NCBI GenBank assembly: GCA_902826245.1
Contig: CADEEA010000013.1
Location: 1-60,748, forward strand
DNA: 60,748 bases
From: an uncultured Alphaproteobacteria bacterium
GTDB lineage: Bacteria > Pseudomonadota > Alphaproteobacteria > Caulobacterales > Aquidulcibacteraceae
Direction: 5' to 3'
Shown: positions 53,304 to 60,718 of the stretch, in pieces
Position numbering within the stretch: position 1 is the stretch's first letter
Layout of the letters: the number at the start of each line of letters is the position of its first letter
Translations under genes and position numbers: made by a program
The notes under the pieces: model-generated
What the model was told of the DNA's origin: nothing
What the model saw: the letters and a program-made list of their open reading frames with translations, nothing else
The model's database searches: none

Positions 53304-55295
53304 ATGGCGCAGGCCCCGGCTGACGCGCCGCACTCACCAAACGAGAATGGCGCGGCGAGCGCAGCTCGACACGGCGGCTTCTGGGCGCTTGTGATCGGCT
53401 GCATCGGCGTTGTCTACGGCGATATCGGCACCAGCCCGCTCTACGCGTTCAAGGAGAGCATGGCCCACGTGATGCAGGGCGGGGCGCTTGAGCGGCACGA
53501 AATCCTGGGCGTGGTGTCGCTCATCTTCTGGGCGCTGATGATCGTGGTGACGCTCAAATACGTCATCTTCGTCATGCAGATGGACAATAAGGGCGAGGGC
53601 GGAACGCTGTCGCTCATGGCGCTGGCGCAACGGGCGCTCGGCAAGCGCACGCCGCTTCTGTTCGTCATAGGCATCGCTGGCGCCTCGATGTTCTACGGCG
53701 ATGCGTTGATCACGCCGGCGATCTCGGTGCTTTCGGCGGTGGAGGGCCTTAAGGCGGTCCCCACTCTCGAAGACAATATCGAGCCGCTGATCCTGCCGAT
53801 CGCGATTGGCATTCTGGTCGGGCTGTTCGCTGTGCAGTCGCGCGGCACGGGCGTCGTAGGCCGATACTTTGGCCCGATCACCGCGATCTGGTTCGTGGTC
53901 ATGGGCGCGCTTGGCCTGATGCATGTATTGCGCGATCCTTCGGTCCTGGCGGCGCTGTCGCCGACGCATGCGATCGGCTTCGCGATTGAGCATCGCTTCC
54001 TGACGTTTGTCGTGCTTGGTTCGGTGTTCCTGGCCGTCACCGGCGCTGAAGCGCTCTACGCTGACATGGGCCATTTCGGTCGGCGCCCAATTCGGCTGGC
54101 GTGGGTCGCGCTGGTGTTGCCGGCTTTGATGTTGAACTATCTGGGCCAGGGCGCATTCGCGATCGAGCAGCTCGATCTCATCAATCGGGAGTACGCGCTG
54201 GCGAGTGAGGCCGCGCGCATCGCCGGTCTCGATCACGTTGTTTTCGATTACAGTCCGTTCTTCGAAATGACGCCGGAATCTCTTCGGCTCCCAATGGTGA
54301 TCCTTGCGACCGCCGCCACCGTGATTGCCAGTCAAGCGGTGATCTCCGGCGCCTTTTCGCTGACCCAACAGGCAATCCAGCTCGGCTTGTTGCCGCGCAT
54401 GGAGATTCGCCGTACTTCGGAAACGCAGGCTGGCCAGATTTACATGCCGCAGATCAATTGGATTTTGCTCGCGGGCGTCATCGTGCTGACCTTGGCCTTC
54501 GGCTCCTCGACGCGCCTCGCCGCCGCCTACGGCATCTCAATCACCGGCGAGATGCTGATGAGCACGTGCATGATGTTCATCGTCATCTGGAAATTGTGGA
54601 AGCGGCCTATCTGGCTCTCAATTCTGATCGTGACGCCGTTCGCGTTGATCGAGTTGATCTTCCTGTCCTCGAATCTGCAACGCGTGTGGTCGGGTGGGTT
54701 CGTGCCGCTGGCTTTGGCGCTTGGTCTGATCTTGGTGTTTTGGACCTGGGTGCGCGGTTCGCGCATTCTGGCTGACGTCATCCGGCGCGACGAGCCGGTA
54801 GCGAAATTGTTCGAGACCCTCTCGGTGCACCCGCCGCATCGCGTGCGCGGAACGGCAATATTCCTCACCAGCGATCCCGACGTTGCGCCTGCAGCGCTGA
54901 TGCATAACCTCAAACACAACCAGGTGCTGCACGAGCAGATTATTCTGTTGACGGTGAAGACGCTCAACATGCCGCGCGCGCCGGAGAAGGAGCGCGTCAA
55001 GGTGGAGGAATTCCTCCCCGACGTGCGCCGCGTAACGCTGACATTCGGCTTCATGGAGACGCCCAACGTGGTCAAGGCGCTCACCGGGGCGCGCAAACAC
55101 GGGCTTAAGTTCGACATCATGAAGACGAGCTTCTTCCTGAGCCGCCGCTCAGTCGTGCCCAGCGAGCAGTCCGGCATGCCGCTCTGGCAGGATCATTTGT
55201 TCATCTTCCTCGCCCGCAACGCCACCAACGCGACGGACTTCTTCCATATTCCGTCGGGACGAGCGGTGGAGCTGGGAAACCAGGTAATGGTGTGA
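53304..55295 (+). CDS. kup: Potassium transporter Kup
   Basis: This 663-residue protein starts at ATG 53304 (AGGGGG upstream). It has 12 hydrophobic helices, the family start GCIGVVYGDIGTSPLYAFKE, VFLAVTGAEALYADMGHFG and a C-terminal cytosolic domain of about 170 residues beginning near FETLSVHPPHRVRGTAIFLT. Kup/HAK proteins take up potassium with protons. With the TMEM175-like gene at 5.1 kb, the window encodes two probable potassium-handling proteins. Confidence 0.95.
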   Translation: MAQAPADAPHSPNENGAASAARHGGFWALVIGCIGVVYGDIGTSPLYAFKESMAHVMQGGALERHEILGVVSLIFWALMIVVTLKYVIFVMQMDNKGEGGTLSLMALAQRALGKRTPLLFVIGIAGASMFYGDALITPAISVLSAVEGLKAVPTLEDNIEPLILPIAIGILVGLFAVQSRGTGVVGRYFGPITAIWFVVMGALGLMHVLRDPSVLAALSPTHAIGFAIEHRFLTFVVLGSVFLAVTGAEALYADMGHFGRRPIRLAWVALVLPALMLNYLGQGAFAIEQLDLINREYALASEAARIAGLDHVVFDYSPFFEMTPESLRLPMVILATAATVIASQAVISGAFSLTQQAIQLGLLPRMEIRRTSETQAGQIYMPQINWILLAGVIVLTLAFGSSTRLAAAYGISITGEMLMSTCMMFIVIWKLWKRPIWLSILIVTPFALIELIFLSSNLQRVWSGGFVPLALALGLILVFWTWVRGSRILADVIRRDEPVAKLFETLSVHPPHRVRGTAIFLTSDPDVAPAALMHNLKHNQVLHEQIILLTVKTLNMPRAPEKERVKVEEFLPDVRRVTLTFGFMETPNVVKALTGARKHGLKFDIMKTSFFLSRRSVVPSEQSGMPLWQDHLFIFLARNATNATDFFHIPSGRAVELGNQVMV

Positions 55296-55346
55296 GGGAG
55301 GGCGGTCCGCCCCTCTCCGCCTGCGGTGACCCCGACGGGATTTACG

Positions 55347-55360
55347 TTGATCGAGATCAA
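55347..55360 (+). promoter_or_regulatory. FNR/FixK-type binding site
   Basis: TTGAT-CGAG-ATCAA is a perfect match to the FNR/FixK consensus TTGATNNNNATCAA. It ends 51 bases before the start codon of the ferritin-like gene and directly abuts the leader hairpin, so transcription probably begins close by. Oxygen-responsive control is inferred. Confidence 0.75.
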
Positions 55361-55412
55361 TGCACGCCTTTTTGAAAAGTTGACGCTGCCGTCAACTTCA
55401 AGGAGGCGTGCA
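55361..55412 (+). promoter_or_regulatory. Leader hairpin covering the ribosome binding site
   Basis: TGCACGCC (55361) pairs with GGCGTGCA (55405-55412). TTGAA (55372) pairs with TTCAA (55397) and GTTGAC (55379) with GTCAAC (55391), closing a GCTGCC loop. The long stem includes the Shine-Dalgarno AAGGAGG (55400-55406) and the A of the start codon. If the RNA starts upstream, the ribosome site would be buried unless the stem is opened. Confidence 0.65.
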
Positions 55413-56533
55413 TGCGCGTTCGGCTTGTCGATCAACCCCCGCAAGAGGTCTGCACCTACGATGGCGACGACATCGCCGGAAAGCTGACGGCGCAGGATGT
55501 CGAGACCATCCGCGAAATCTTCCACACCCCGCTCACCGGCTCCTACAATTGGGATTACGAAAGCGCGAATTCCAAAATCCGCCGGCTCTATGAGCTCGGC
55601 AAGGTCCACAATTGGAACGCCACGCTCGACGTCGATTGGGATGCGCCCTGCGACATGAACGATTTCCCGATGCACGAAAGCATCGGCGCTTTGAACGGCT
55701 ATCCTGAGTTCGAAGCGCTGTCGCGCGAGGAGAAAGTGCGCTTCGCCTGGAAGGGCCACGCCCAGACCATGAGCCAATTCCTGCATGGCGAGCAGGGGGC
55801 GATGCTGGTGGCTTCGCAGCTGGTGTCGTGCGCGCCGACAGCGGACGCGAAATTCTACGCCGCGTCGCAGACCTTCGACGAAGCCCGCCATGTTGAAGTG
55901 TTCAACGGATATCTGCGCCGCCGCTGCAAGATGATGTACCCGATCAACAAGAATTTGAAGGCGTTGATCGACAAGGTATTGGCCGACGAACGCTGGGACC
56001 TCAAATTCATCGGCATGCAGCTGATCATCGAAGGCCTCGCGCTCGCCGCCTTCGGCACGCAAGTACGCACCACCAAAGACCCGCTCTTGAAACAGATCGT
56101 CGAGCTGGTGATGCGCGACGAGGGCCGCCATGTCGCGTTCGGCGTCAATTATCTCGAAGACTGGATCAAGGCGCTGCCGCAGAACGAGATCGAGGATCGC
56201 GCCGAGTTCGCTTACCAGGCCTGCGTGATCATGCGCGACCGCCTGTTCGGCATGGACGTGATACGCGAATACGGTTTCGACGTCGAAGCCGCGCGCAAGC
56301 ATATTCTCGATAGCGTCGTCATCGCCATGTTCCGCGAGCTTCTGTTCGAGCGCATCATGCCGAACCTGAAGCGCGTGGGGCTCCTAACCGAGCGCGTGCG
56401 CGAGAAATACGATGCGCTCGGCGCGCTCAAATACGAGGACCTCTCCGGCGACGTGCTGATCGATTGGGGCCAACTCGAACGCCCGCTGCCGACCAAGGAA
56501 AATCTCGCAGCCGCACGCGTCGCCGCGGAATAA
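55412..56533 (+). CDS. Ferritin-like di-iron protein
   Basis: This 373-residue protein has two EXXH units and two further glutamates in the order of R2-like di-iron carboxylate proteins: Glu in HGEQGAMLVA, DEARHVEVF, Glu in LIIEGLALAAFG and DEGRHVAFG. Proteins of this group include ribonucleotide reductase small subunits and di-iron oxygenases; the rest of the sequence is not a normal NrdB, so a ferritin-like oxidase or oxygenase is more likely. A near-perfect AAGGAGG precedes ATG 55412. A hairpin terminator follows. The FNR-type site upstream suggests control by oxygen. Confidence 0.82.
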   Translation: MRVRLVDQPPQEVCTYDGDDIAGKLTAQDVETIREIFHTPLTGSYNWDYESANSKIRRLYELGKVHNWNATLDVDWDAPCDMNDFPMHESIGALNGYPEFEALSREEKVRFAWKGHAQTMSQFLHGEQGAMLVASQLVSCAPTADAKFYAASQTFDEARHVEVFNGYLRRRCKMMYPINKNLKALIDKVLADERWDLKFIGMQLIIEGLALAAFGTQVRTTKDPLLKQIVELVMRDEGRHVAFGVNYLEDWIKALPQNEIEDRAEFAYQACVIMRDRLFGMDVIREYGFDVEAARKHILDSVVIAMFRELLFERIMPNLKRVGLLTERVREKYDALGALKYEDLSGDVLIDWGQLERPLPTKENLAAARVAAE

Positions 56534-56554
56534 GGATCAGCTCTCCCCCTAAGC

Positions 56555-56584
56555 GGCGGCGCTCATGGCGTCGCCGTATTTTTT
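56555..56584 (+). terminator. Rho-independent terminator of the ferritin-like gene
   Basis: GGCGGCGC pairs with GCGTCGCC (one G-U) around a TCATG loop and is followed by GTATTTTTT. It lies 22 bases after the stop codon. Confidence 0.75.
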
Positions 56585-56629
56585 GAGCGGTTTGCCGCCG
56601 ATCCCCGCGGCAGCCCGCCTGAACGCGCA

Positions 56630-56848
56630 TCATCCCTTTCGGAAGAAGGTGTCGATGGTGAGCGAAATTCCTGCGCCGGCCAGGAAGAGGCACACGAGCA
56701 GCCCGGCTGCATCGCTGAAGGTGACCGGTCCGTCGAAGGCGAGTGCGACGCCGCCGAAGACGCTGATCAAGACGAGAAACGGCCCCGCGCACAGCTCCAA
56801 CCAGCGAGGTGTCGGTTCGTTGCTGTGTCGCAGTGGCATGCGGCTCAC
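56630..56848 (-). CDS. Small hypothetical membrane protein
   Basis: This 72-residue protein has two hydrophobic helices (WLELCAGPFLVLISVFGGVA and SDAAGLLVCLFLAGAGISLT). GTG 56848 overlaps the stop of the lipoprotein gene upstream (GTGA); ATG 56839 is an alternative. The two genes form a small operon of unknown function. Confidence 0.6.
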   Translation of the reverse strand: MSRMPLRHSNEPTPRWLELCAGPFLVLISVFGGVALAFDGPVTFSDAAGLLVCLFLAGAGISLTIDTFFRKG

Positions 56849-57372
56849 CCGGCTCGGCAGTTCGCAAGCACGCGTGCAAGCATTGGATGGTGAGGAAATC
56901 TCGTGGTGTCGCCCGCGGTTTGTATCGCGAAGCCTGCTTCGCTGGCGACGAAATCATCGAGACGGAAATCGCCGCGCGGCGCCGCGAGCCACAGGCGGGG
57001 CGACCTATCGGCGGCGGCGGTCGCGAAATAATTGATCCGTTCGCGCGGGGACAGGATGGTGAATTGCGGGCCGCGCCTTCCGGGCGCGAAGCCGTGCGGA
57101 CGCGGAAGAATGCGCTCGAATTGGAGGAAGCCGCGGTCGCAGCCAAAAGCAAGCAGAGGTCCTGCGTCGTCGCCAAACTCGGCGCGCGTTTCGTCTGCGT
57201 TGGCGTTCCACTCGCCGATCGCTTGCGGAGCGTTGGCGATTTCGGCCCAGGCGCGCGCGGCCTCGGCGTGAGCGGTCTCGCCAGTGATGACACGCCAGCT
57301 CTGTTCTGACCGCGGCTCGTGGGACGGGCCGCAGGCGGCGAGGAAGGTGAGGGCGGTGAGGACGGAGCGCAT
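56845..57372 (-). CDS. Hypothetical lipoprotein
   Basis: This 175-residue protein has a short lipoprotein signal (MRSVLTALTFLAACG) with Cys at position 14. The exported part has two further cysteines (FGCDRGF and LANCRAG). It contains LSPRERINYFATAAADRSPR, which I do not recognise. It is co-transcribed with the small membrane protein. Confidence 0.65.
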   Translation of the reverse strand: MRSVLTALTFLAACGPSHEPRSEQSWRVITGETAHAEAARAWAEIANAPQAIGEWNANADETRAEFGDDAGPLLAFGCDRGFLQFERILPRPHGFAPGRRGPQFTILSPRERINYFATAAADRSPRLWLAAPRGDFRLDDFVASEAGFAIQTAGDTTRFPHHPMLARVLANCRAG

Positions 57373-57501
57373 AGAAGAAAGCTAGCAGCTTGCGCGCGTG
57401 CCGCTAGAGGTGCTGGTGCGCGCACCTCAACCTGCGCGTTCGTTGCGCGATGTCACAGCGTTGGACGCTCCACCAGCGCCACGTGTGCTCGATCAGCTGG
57501 G

Positions 57502-57689
57502 CTAGGTTTTGACCGCCACATCAATCTCCCCACTCCCATCCCGAAACCTCACACTCATCGCCTTGCACCGCGCTCGGCGAACCCTCGCCCTCCTTTGGGA
57601 GGGAGAGGGCAGGGTGAGGGTGGAGCACTGATGTTTGGGGTTTGCGCGTGCCGAAACGGCTGGGAGCGAGAAGGTTCAAGCGTCAGCGC
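57502..57689 (-). repeat. Island repeat unit, copy A, with coding-tail sequence
   Basis: Read on the minus strand, the unit goes from GCGCTGACGCTTGAA (57689) through the palindrome CCTCCCAAAGGAGG (about 57580-57600) to a short coding tail MSVRFRDGSGEIDVAVKT with stop at 57502. Copy B at 59899-60065 has the same order of parts. The first part also forms the C-terminus of the broken parD. Confidence 0.65.
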
Positions 57690-57826
57690 GCGGGTCTCTT
57701 CCTCGGCCTTCAGGAGCCGCAACCCTGCCCGCACCACCTCGGAGGCGTTTTGATACGACCCGGATTGGACGAGCTCCGCGACGAAGCGGCCGGGCGCGTC
57801 GGGGAGGTTGGTGTTGCGGGTGGCAT
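57555..57826 (-). pseudogene. Broken ParD-family antitoxin
   Basis: The frame reads [50 protein letters not shown]: a clear ParD antitoxin. No start codon exists in this frame. An ATG at 57826 lies one base out of register: ATG-CCACC would become ATG-GCC-ACC by restoring one G, which gives MATRNTN. After LTLE the frame runs into the island repeat and ends FAERGARR. No ParE partner follows. Confidence 0.7.
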
Positions 57827-57899
57827 GGGGCGGAGGATGGGGGTGGCGAAGATTGGCAAGACTGCGTCAGCCTTCGCTCAAAATTGGTGTGTGTCACCC

Positions 57900-58253
57900 T
57901 TTTACCGCCTGGCCGAGCGCGCGCCGGCCTTGCGCGAAGCGTATGAGGGCCGTGCTTCGCTGCGGCGATCCAGCGACCTGACGCCTGTTTACGGCCCGCT
58001 TTCGTTGCTCGGCGCCATTGAGGGCGCTGGCCGCAAGGGCATTTCCGTGCAGCGTTACAAGGGCCTTGGCGAAATGAACGCCGAGCAGCTCTGGGAAACC
58101 ACGCTCGATCCTGAAGCGCGCGTGCTGCTGCAAGTGCGCGTCAACCACGCTGACGAAGCCGACGAAATGTTCTCCAAGCTGATGGGAGACGTGGTGGAGC
58201 CGCGCCGCGAGTTCATCCAAGAAAACGCGCTTGATGCAGATGTGGATGCTTAG
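57900..58253 (+). pseudogene. 3' fragment of gyrB
   Basis: About 117 codons match the C-terminus of DNA gyrase subunit [77 protein letters not shown] and EFIQENAL. The ATPase and transducer domains and most of Toprim are absent; upstream sequence is unrelated. It is a partial copy, presumably of a complete gyrB elsewhere. Any in-frame start upstream (57642) is in repeat sequence. Confidence 0.88.
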
Positions 58254-58330
58254 AACAGCCCGCTCATGGCGTTCTTCGCCGCGCGGTTGAGCGCGGCTTG
58301 GACTTTGCGCAGGTCGGTTTTCTCCGCCAT
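58250..58330 (-). CDS. Possible 26-residue small protein
   Basis: ATG 58330 reads [20 protein letters not shown] and then AMSGLF, stopping at 58250, inside the gyrB stop codon. It is basic and helical. It may be part of a segment copied with the gyrB end. No ribosome binding site is obvious, so it is only a candidate. Confidence 0.3.
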   Translation of the reverse strand: MAEKTDLRKVQAALNRAAKNAMSGLF

Positions 58331-58541
58331 GGGTCGCGGACGCTTCTGCTAGGGCGAAACTGCCTTCCAGACGATCCCAAGCGCAACATCCATCGGCGAT
58401 GGGTTTAAAGCGGGCGGTCAAGGTAGCCCAGGCTGTTGGCGAAACGACGAGCGTCAGGCGCGTAGGTGAGGTTAGAGTAGTCGTTTGGAGAGGCAGCGAA
58501 GATTGGCAAGGACGTGAGCCCCTGCCAATCCATCGCATTGT
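58331..58541. other. Short stretch with no supported gene
   Basis: Between the small ORF and the AIPR gene, two minus-strand frames stay open and have protein-like composition (one ends ARRFANSLGYLDRPL at 58405), but neither has a start or motif. It may hold 3' remnants of another gene. Confidence 0.3.
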
Positions 58542-59729
58542 TCACGAAGTAGCGGCACCTACCTTTTTGTAAATATTGGTGATCTGGAATAACGACGAGT
58601 AGATCGCTTGGTTCTTGCCCATGTTCCACGGGTTGCTATGCGCAACATTCATGTACTGAGCTTTTGCCGCGTGAATGATCTCGATGTCGCTGAATACCGC
58701 AGGTGGGCTGATGCGCCATTTGCTGCCGGCCTTTTTTGCGAAGGCAGAAAGGGAAGCCAGGATCGGAAAAATGATCCCGTCAGGAACATCCACAACTTTA
58801 CGACCGTCTCGTTCGATCGCACGAATTCCCGTTCCCTCGAAGCCGGGATGAATTTTCCACTTTTCGTATAATGCTTGGGCTTGAGGCGCGACATCCAGGT
58901 AAAACTTGTAGAGTGCTTTCGCCTGCTCGTGTCCATCCGATGTTGAGTCTTTCGCCTTGTTATAGATATCTCGAAATTCCTTTAGGCACTTGGACTTCAT
59001 GCTGTACGTGTAGACCTTTTTCGGGTCATCAGCCTCTTTGAGTTTGGGCCACAACTCGCTTGGGACGAGTGCCGTGATCACTTGAAGTAACTTCTCTGTG
59101 TCGAAGTAGTCGTCCGAGCGCTGTGTCTCAGACTTACGAAGCTGAAGATCAGGATCGTCCTCCTGAAGTCTCGCTTCGAGTTCATCGAGTATGCCTTTAC
59201 GACCGACTATCGAAAGGGTGGCGACGTCATTCTGAAAATTACGGGCAATTGAAATCTCGCCGATCAGGTCGTCATCGTCCGTAACAACAAGCTCGAATTT
59301 GCATGATACAGGAAATGTCTGAGAACGTTCGTCCCTGGTGTCGAAGTAGTGATTGAGTTCGCCGCGTGTTTGAGAACCGTTGATGATGCTCGGGTTGCGC
59401 AGGTACGCGACTTTCTCCTTGTCATCGACTTCGACATCCCTGGCCACAATCACGATTCCGCTGTTGAGGATGACGAACTCCTCCGGTTCGTTAGCGAGCG
59501 TGTCGCGGATGCGGCGATGCACGTCAGTTAGACGTTGTCGCTTTTTGCCCTCAGCCGTAACAATGTACGTTCGGACGTTTTCGTCCTCGGGGAGTTCTCG
59601 GTAGGCCTCTGCGGATGCGTTTCCGGCATAGACTCGCCGCCGCGCCTTCTCGTCCTCGGGCGAGCTGATGTTTCTGATTACGTTGTAAGGAAACGCAATG
59701 CGCTGCGCGCGCTGCTTGGTAGCAGTCAT
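58542..59729 (-). CDS. AIPR-type (abortive infection phage resistance) protein
   Basis: This 395-residue protein contains the AIPR-family core, including FVILNSGIVIVARDVEVD, PSIINGSQTRGELNHYF and ISIARNFQNDVATLSIVGRK; the NG-x-QT motif is diagnostic. ATG 59729 has GGAG seven bases upstream. Base composition is clearly lower in GC than the neighbours (many AAA, GAT, TTC-poor codons), a sign of transfer. AIPR proteins occur in phage-defence loci; the mechanism is unclear. Here it stands alone among repeats and gene fragments. Confidence 0.82.
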   Translation of the reverse strand: MTATKQRAQRIAFPYNVIRNISSPEDEKARRRVYAGNASAEAYRELPEDENVRTYIVTAEGKKRQRLTDVHRRIRDTLANEPEEFVILNSGIVIVARDVEVDDKEKVAYLRNPSIINGSQTRGELNHYFDTRDERSQTFPVSCKFELVVTDDDDLIGEISIARNFQNDVATLSIVGRKGILDELEARLQEDDPDLQLRKSETQRSDDYFDTEKLLQVITALVPSELWPKLKEADDPKKVYTYSMKSKCLKEFRDIYNKAKDSTSDGHEQAKALYKFYLDVAPQAQALYEKWKIHPGFEGTGIRAIERDGRKVVDVPDGIIFPILASLSAFAKKAGSKWRISPPAVFSDIEIIHAAKAQYMNVAHSNPWNMGKNQAIYSSLFQITNIYKKVGAATS

Positions 59730-59796
59730 GATTTACTCCATTCGCGACCACTATCCCGCCGAGGGAACCATCCCTGACAATGTGAATCGCAATGAT

Positions 59797-59825
59797 AGTA
59801 TACGCTACCGAAACGTTAATTTCAA
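59797..59825 (-). promoter_or_regulatory. Strong sigma-70-type promoter of the AIPR gene
   Basis: On the minus strand TTGAAA is followed by a 17-base spacer and TATACT, each one base from consensus. Transcription should start near 59790, giving a leader of about 60 bases before ATG 59729. Confidence 0.7.
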
Positions 59826-59898
59826 GTTACGCGTCCGGTGTCGCTCGAGCTTGCGGCGGGGAAGGGAGCGACCGCGCTAGTCCTTCACCGCCCCCCCC

Positions 59899-60065
59899 AA
59901 TCTCCCCGCCCCCATCCCTAAACCGCGCGCTCATCTCCGCCATCCCGCGCTCGCGCACCCTCTCCCTCCTTTGGGAGGGAGAGGGCAGGGTGAGGGTGGA
60001 GCGCTGGTGTTTGCGTGTTGAGCGTGCCGGCGCGGCTGGGAGCACAAAAGTTCAAGCGTCAGCGC
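59899..60065 (-). repeat. Island repeat unit, copy B, with coding-tail sequence
   Basis: On the minus strand it runs from GCGCTGACGCTTGAA (60065) through the palindrome CCTCCCAAAGGAGG to VRERG and the tail MAEMSARFRDGGGEI. After the tail this copy has a G-run and no VPVK ending. It shares all parts with copy A at 57502-57689. Confidence 0.65.
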
Positions 60066-60166
60066 CGCTCCCTCACCCCAACCGTTCGGCGCCGCGATTG
60101 CGCTGCAATCGCCCCGCGTTGCGGGGTTGCGCCGAACCCCACAAATGAGGGAGAGGGAGCGACCGC
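60066..60166. repeat. Large palindromic element
   Basis: GCTCCCTCACCCC (60068) pairs with the region GGGGTTGC/GAGGGAGC to 60160; inside, TTCGGCGC pairs with GCGCCGAA and GCGATTGCGCTGCAATCGC is self-complementary. The element directly follows the coding tail at 60168 on the minus strand. Confidence 0.65.
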
Positions 60167-60167
60167 G

Positions 60168-60233
60168 CTACGGCTTTACTGGCACTTCGATGTGGCCGCC
60201 AGTTTCTTTGGACCTCGCACTCATCTCCGCCAT
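60168..60233 (-). repeat. Coding-tail copy C
   Basis: ATG 60233 reads MAEMSARSKETGGHIEVPVK, then P and TAG at 60168. It is preceded in frame by ARERS, as copy B is by VRERG. It lies just after the stop of the lipoprotein gene. Like copy B it is followed by the sequence CGCGGTCGCTCCCT. Confidence 0.65.
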
Positions 60234-60259
60234 GCTGCGCTCTCGGGCATCCGCTGCGC

Positions 60260-60679
60260 TCACTGAACCTCGCGCCATTGTGGCGCATCTGGATAGCGCG
60301 CTGCGAACTCCTCTTCGGAGAGTGGGCCGACGATGCTGAGCGGGTGAGTTGGACTAGCGGGTGCAACATAGATGCGACCGCTACGTAGTCGAACTACAAG
60401 GAGCTGTTCATCGAGGCCCAGTTGCGCAACGACGTCGTCTGCAGCGTCGTTGATCAACCCTGCGCTTCCAAGGTCGTCGATCTCGTAGGCCAGAACGACA
60501 TTGTCGCCGCTGCCTTCGCCGTAGCGCAGGAGGTAGTCATCAGTGAGCTGATGTTCGCAGTGTGGTGCGTCGAGAGGGTGGAAGCTGTCTGCGCACCTGT
60601 AGGTGAAGTCGCCTGCAGACTCGGTCCATCCACACGCGCCGAGCGCCCCCAAGGATGCGATCGCGATGGCTCTGCGCAT
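60260..60679 (-). CDS. Hypothetical small lipoprotein
   Basis: This 139-residue protein has a lipoprotein signal (MRRAIAIASLGALGACGW) with Cys16. The mature part is acidic, with two more cysteines (YRCADSF and PHCEHQ) and a C-terminal SEEEFAARYPDAPQWREV. GGAGAGG lies upstream of ATG 60679. It stands between two copies of the coding tail on the same strand. Function unknown. Confidence 0.65.
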   Translation of the reverse strand: MRRAIAIASLGALGACGWTESAGDFTYRCADSFHPLDAPHCEHQLTDDYLLRYGEGSGDNVVLAYEIDDLGSAGLINDAADDVVAQLGLDEQLLVVRLRSGRIYVAPASPTHPLSIVGPLSEEEFAARYPDAPQWREVQ

Positions 60680-60718
60680 GTGCCTCTCCGTCGTCAGTTT
60701 CTCGCTGATCTGCGCCCG

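Noticed and set aside
55412..56533. Annotation of the ferritin-like gene as nrdB
   Set aside because: The di-iron ligands fit the R2 fold, but the surrounding sequence lacks the usual NrdB tyrosine context and no nrdA is adjacent.
57642..57899. Upstream part of the ORF containing the gyrB fragment as a genuine N-terminus
   Set aside because: It is the plus-strand reading of the parD relic and island repeat, with no gyrB similarity.
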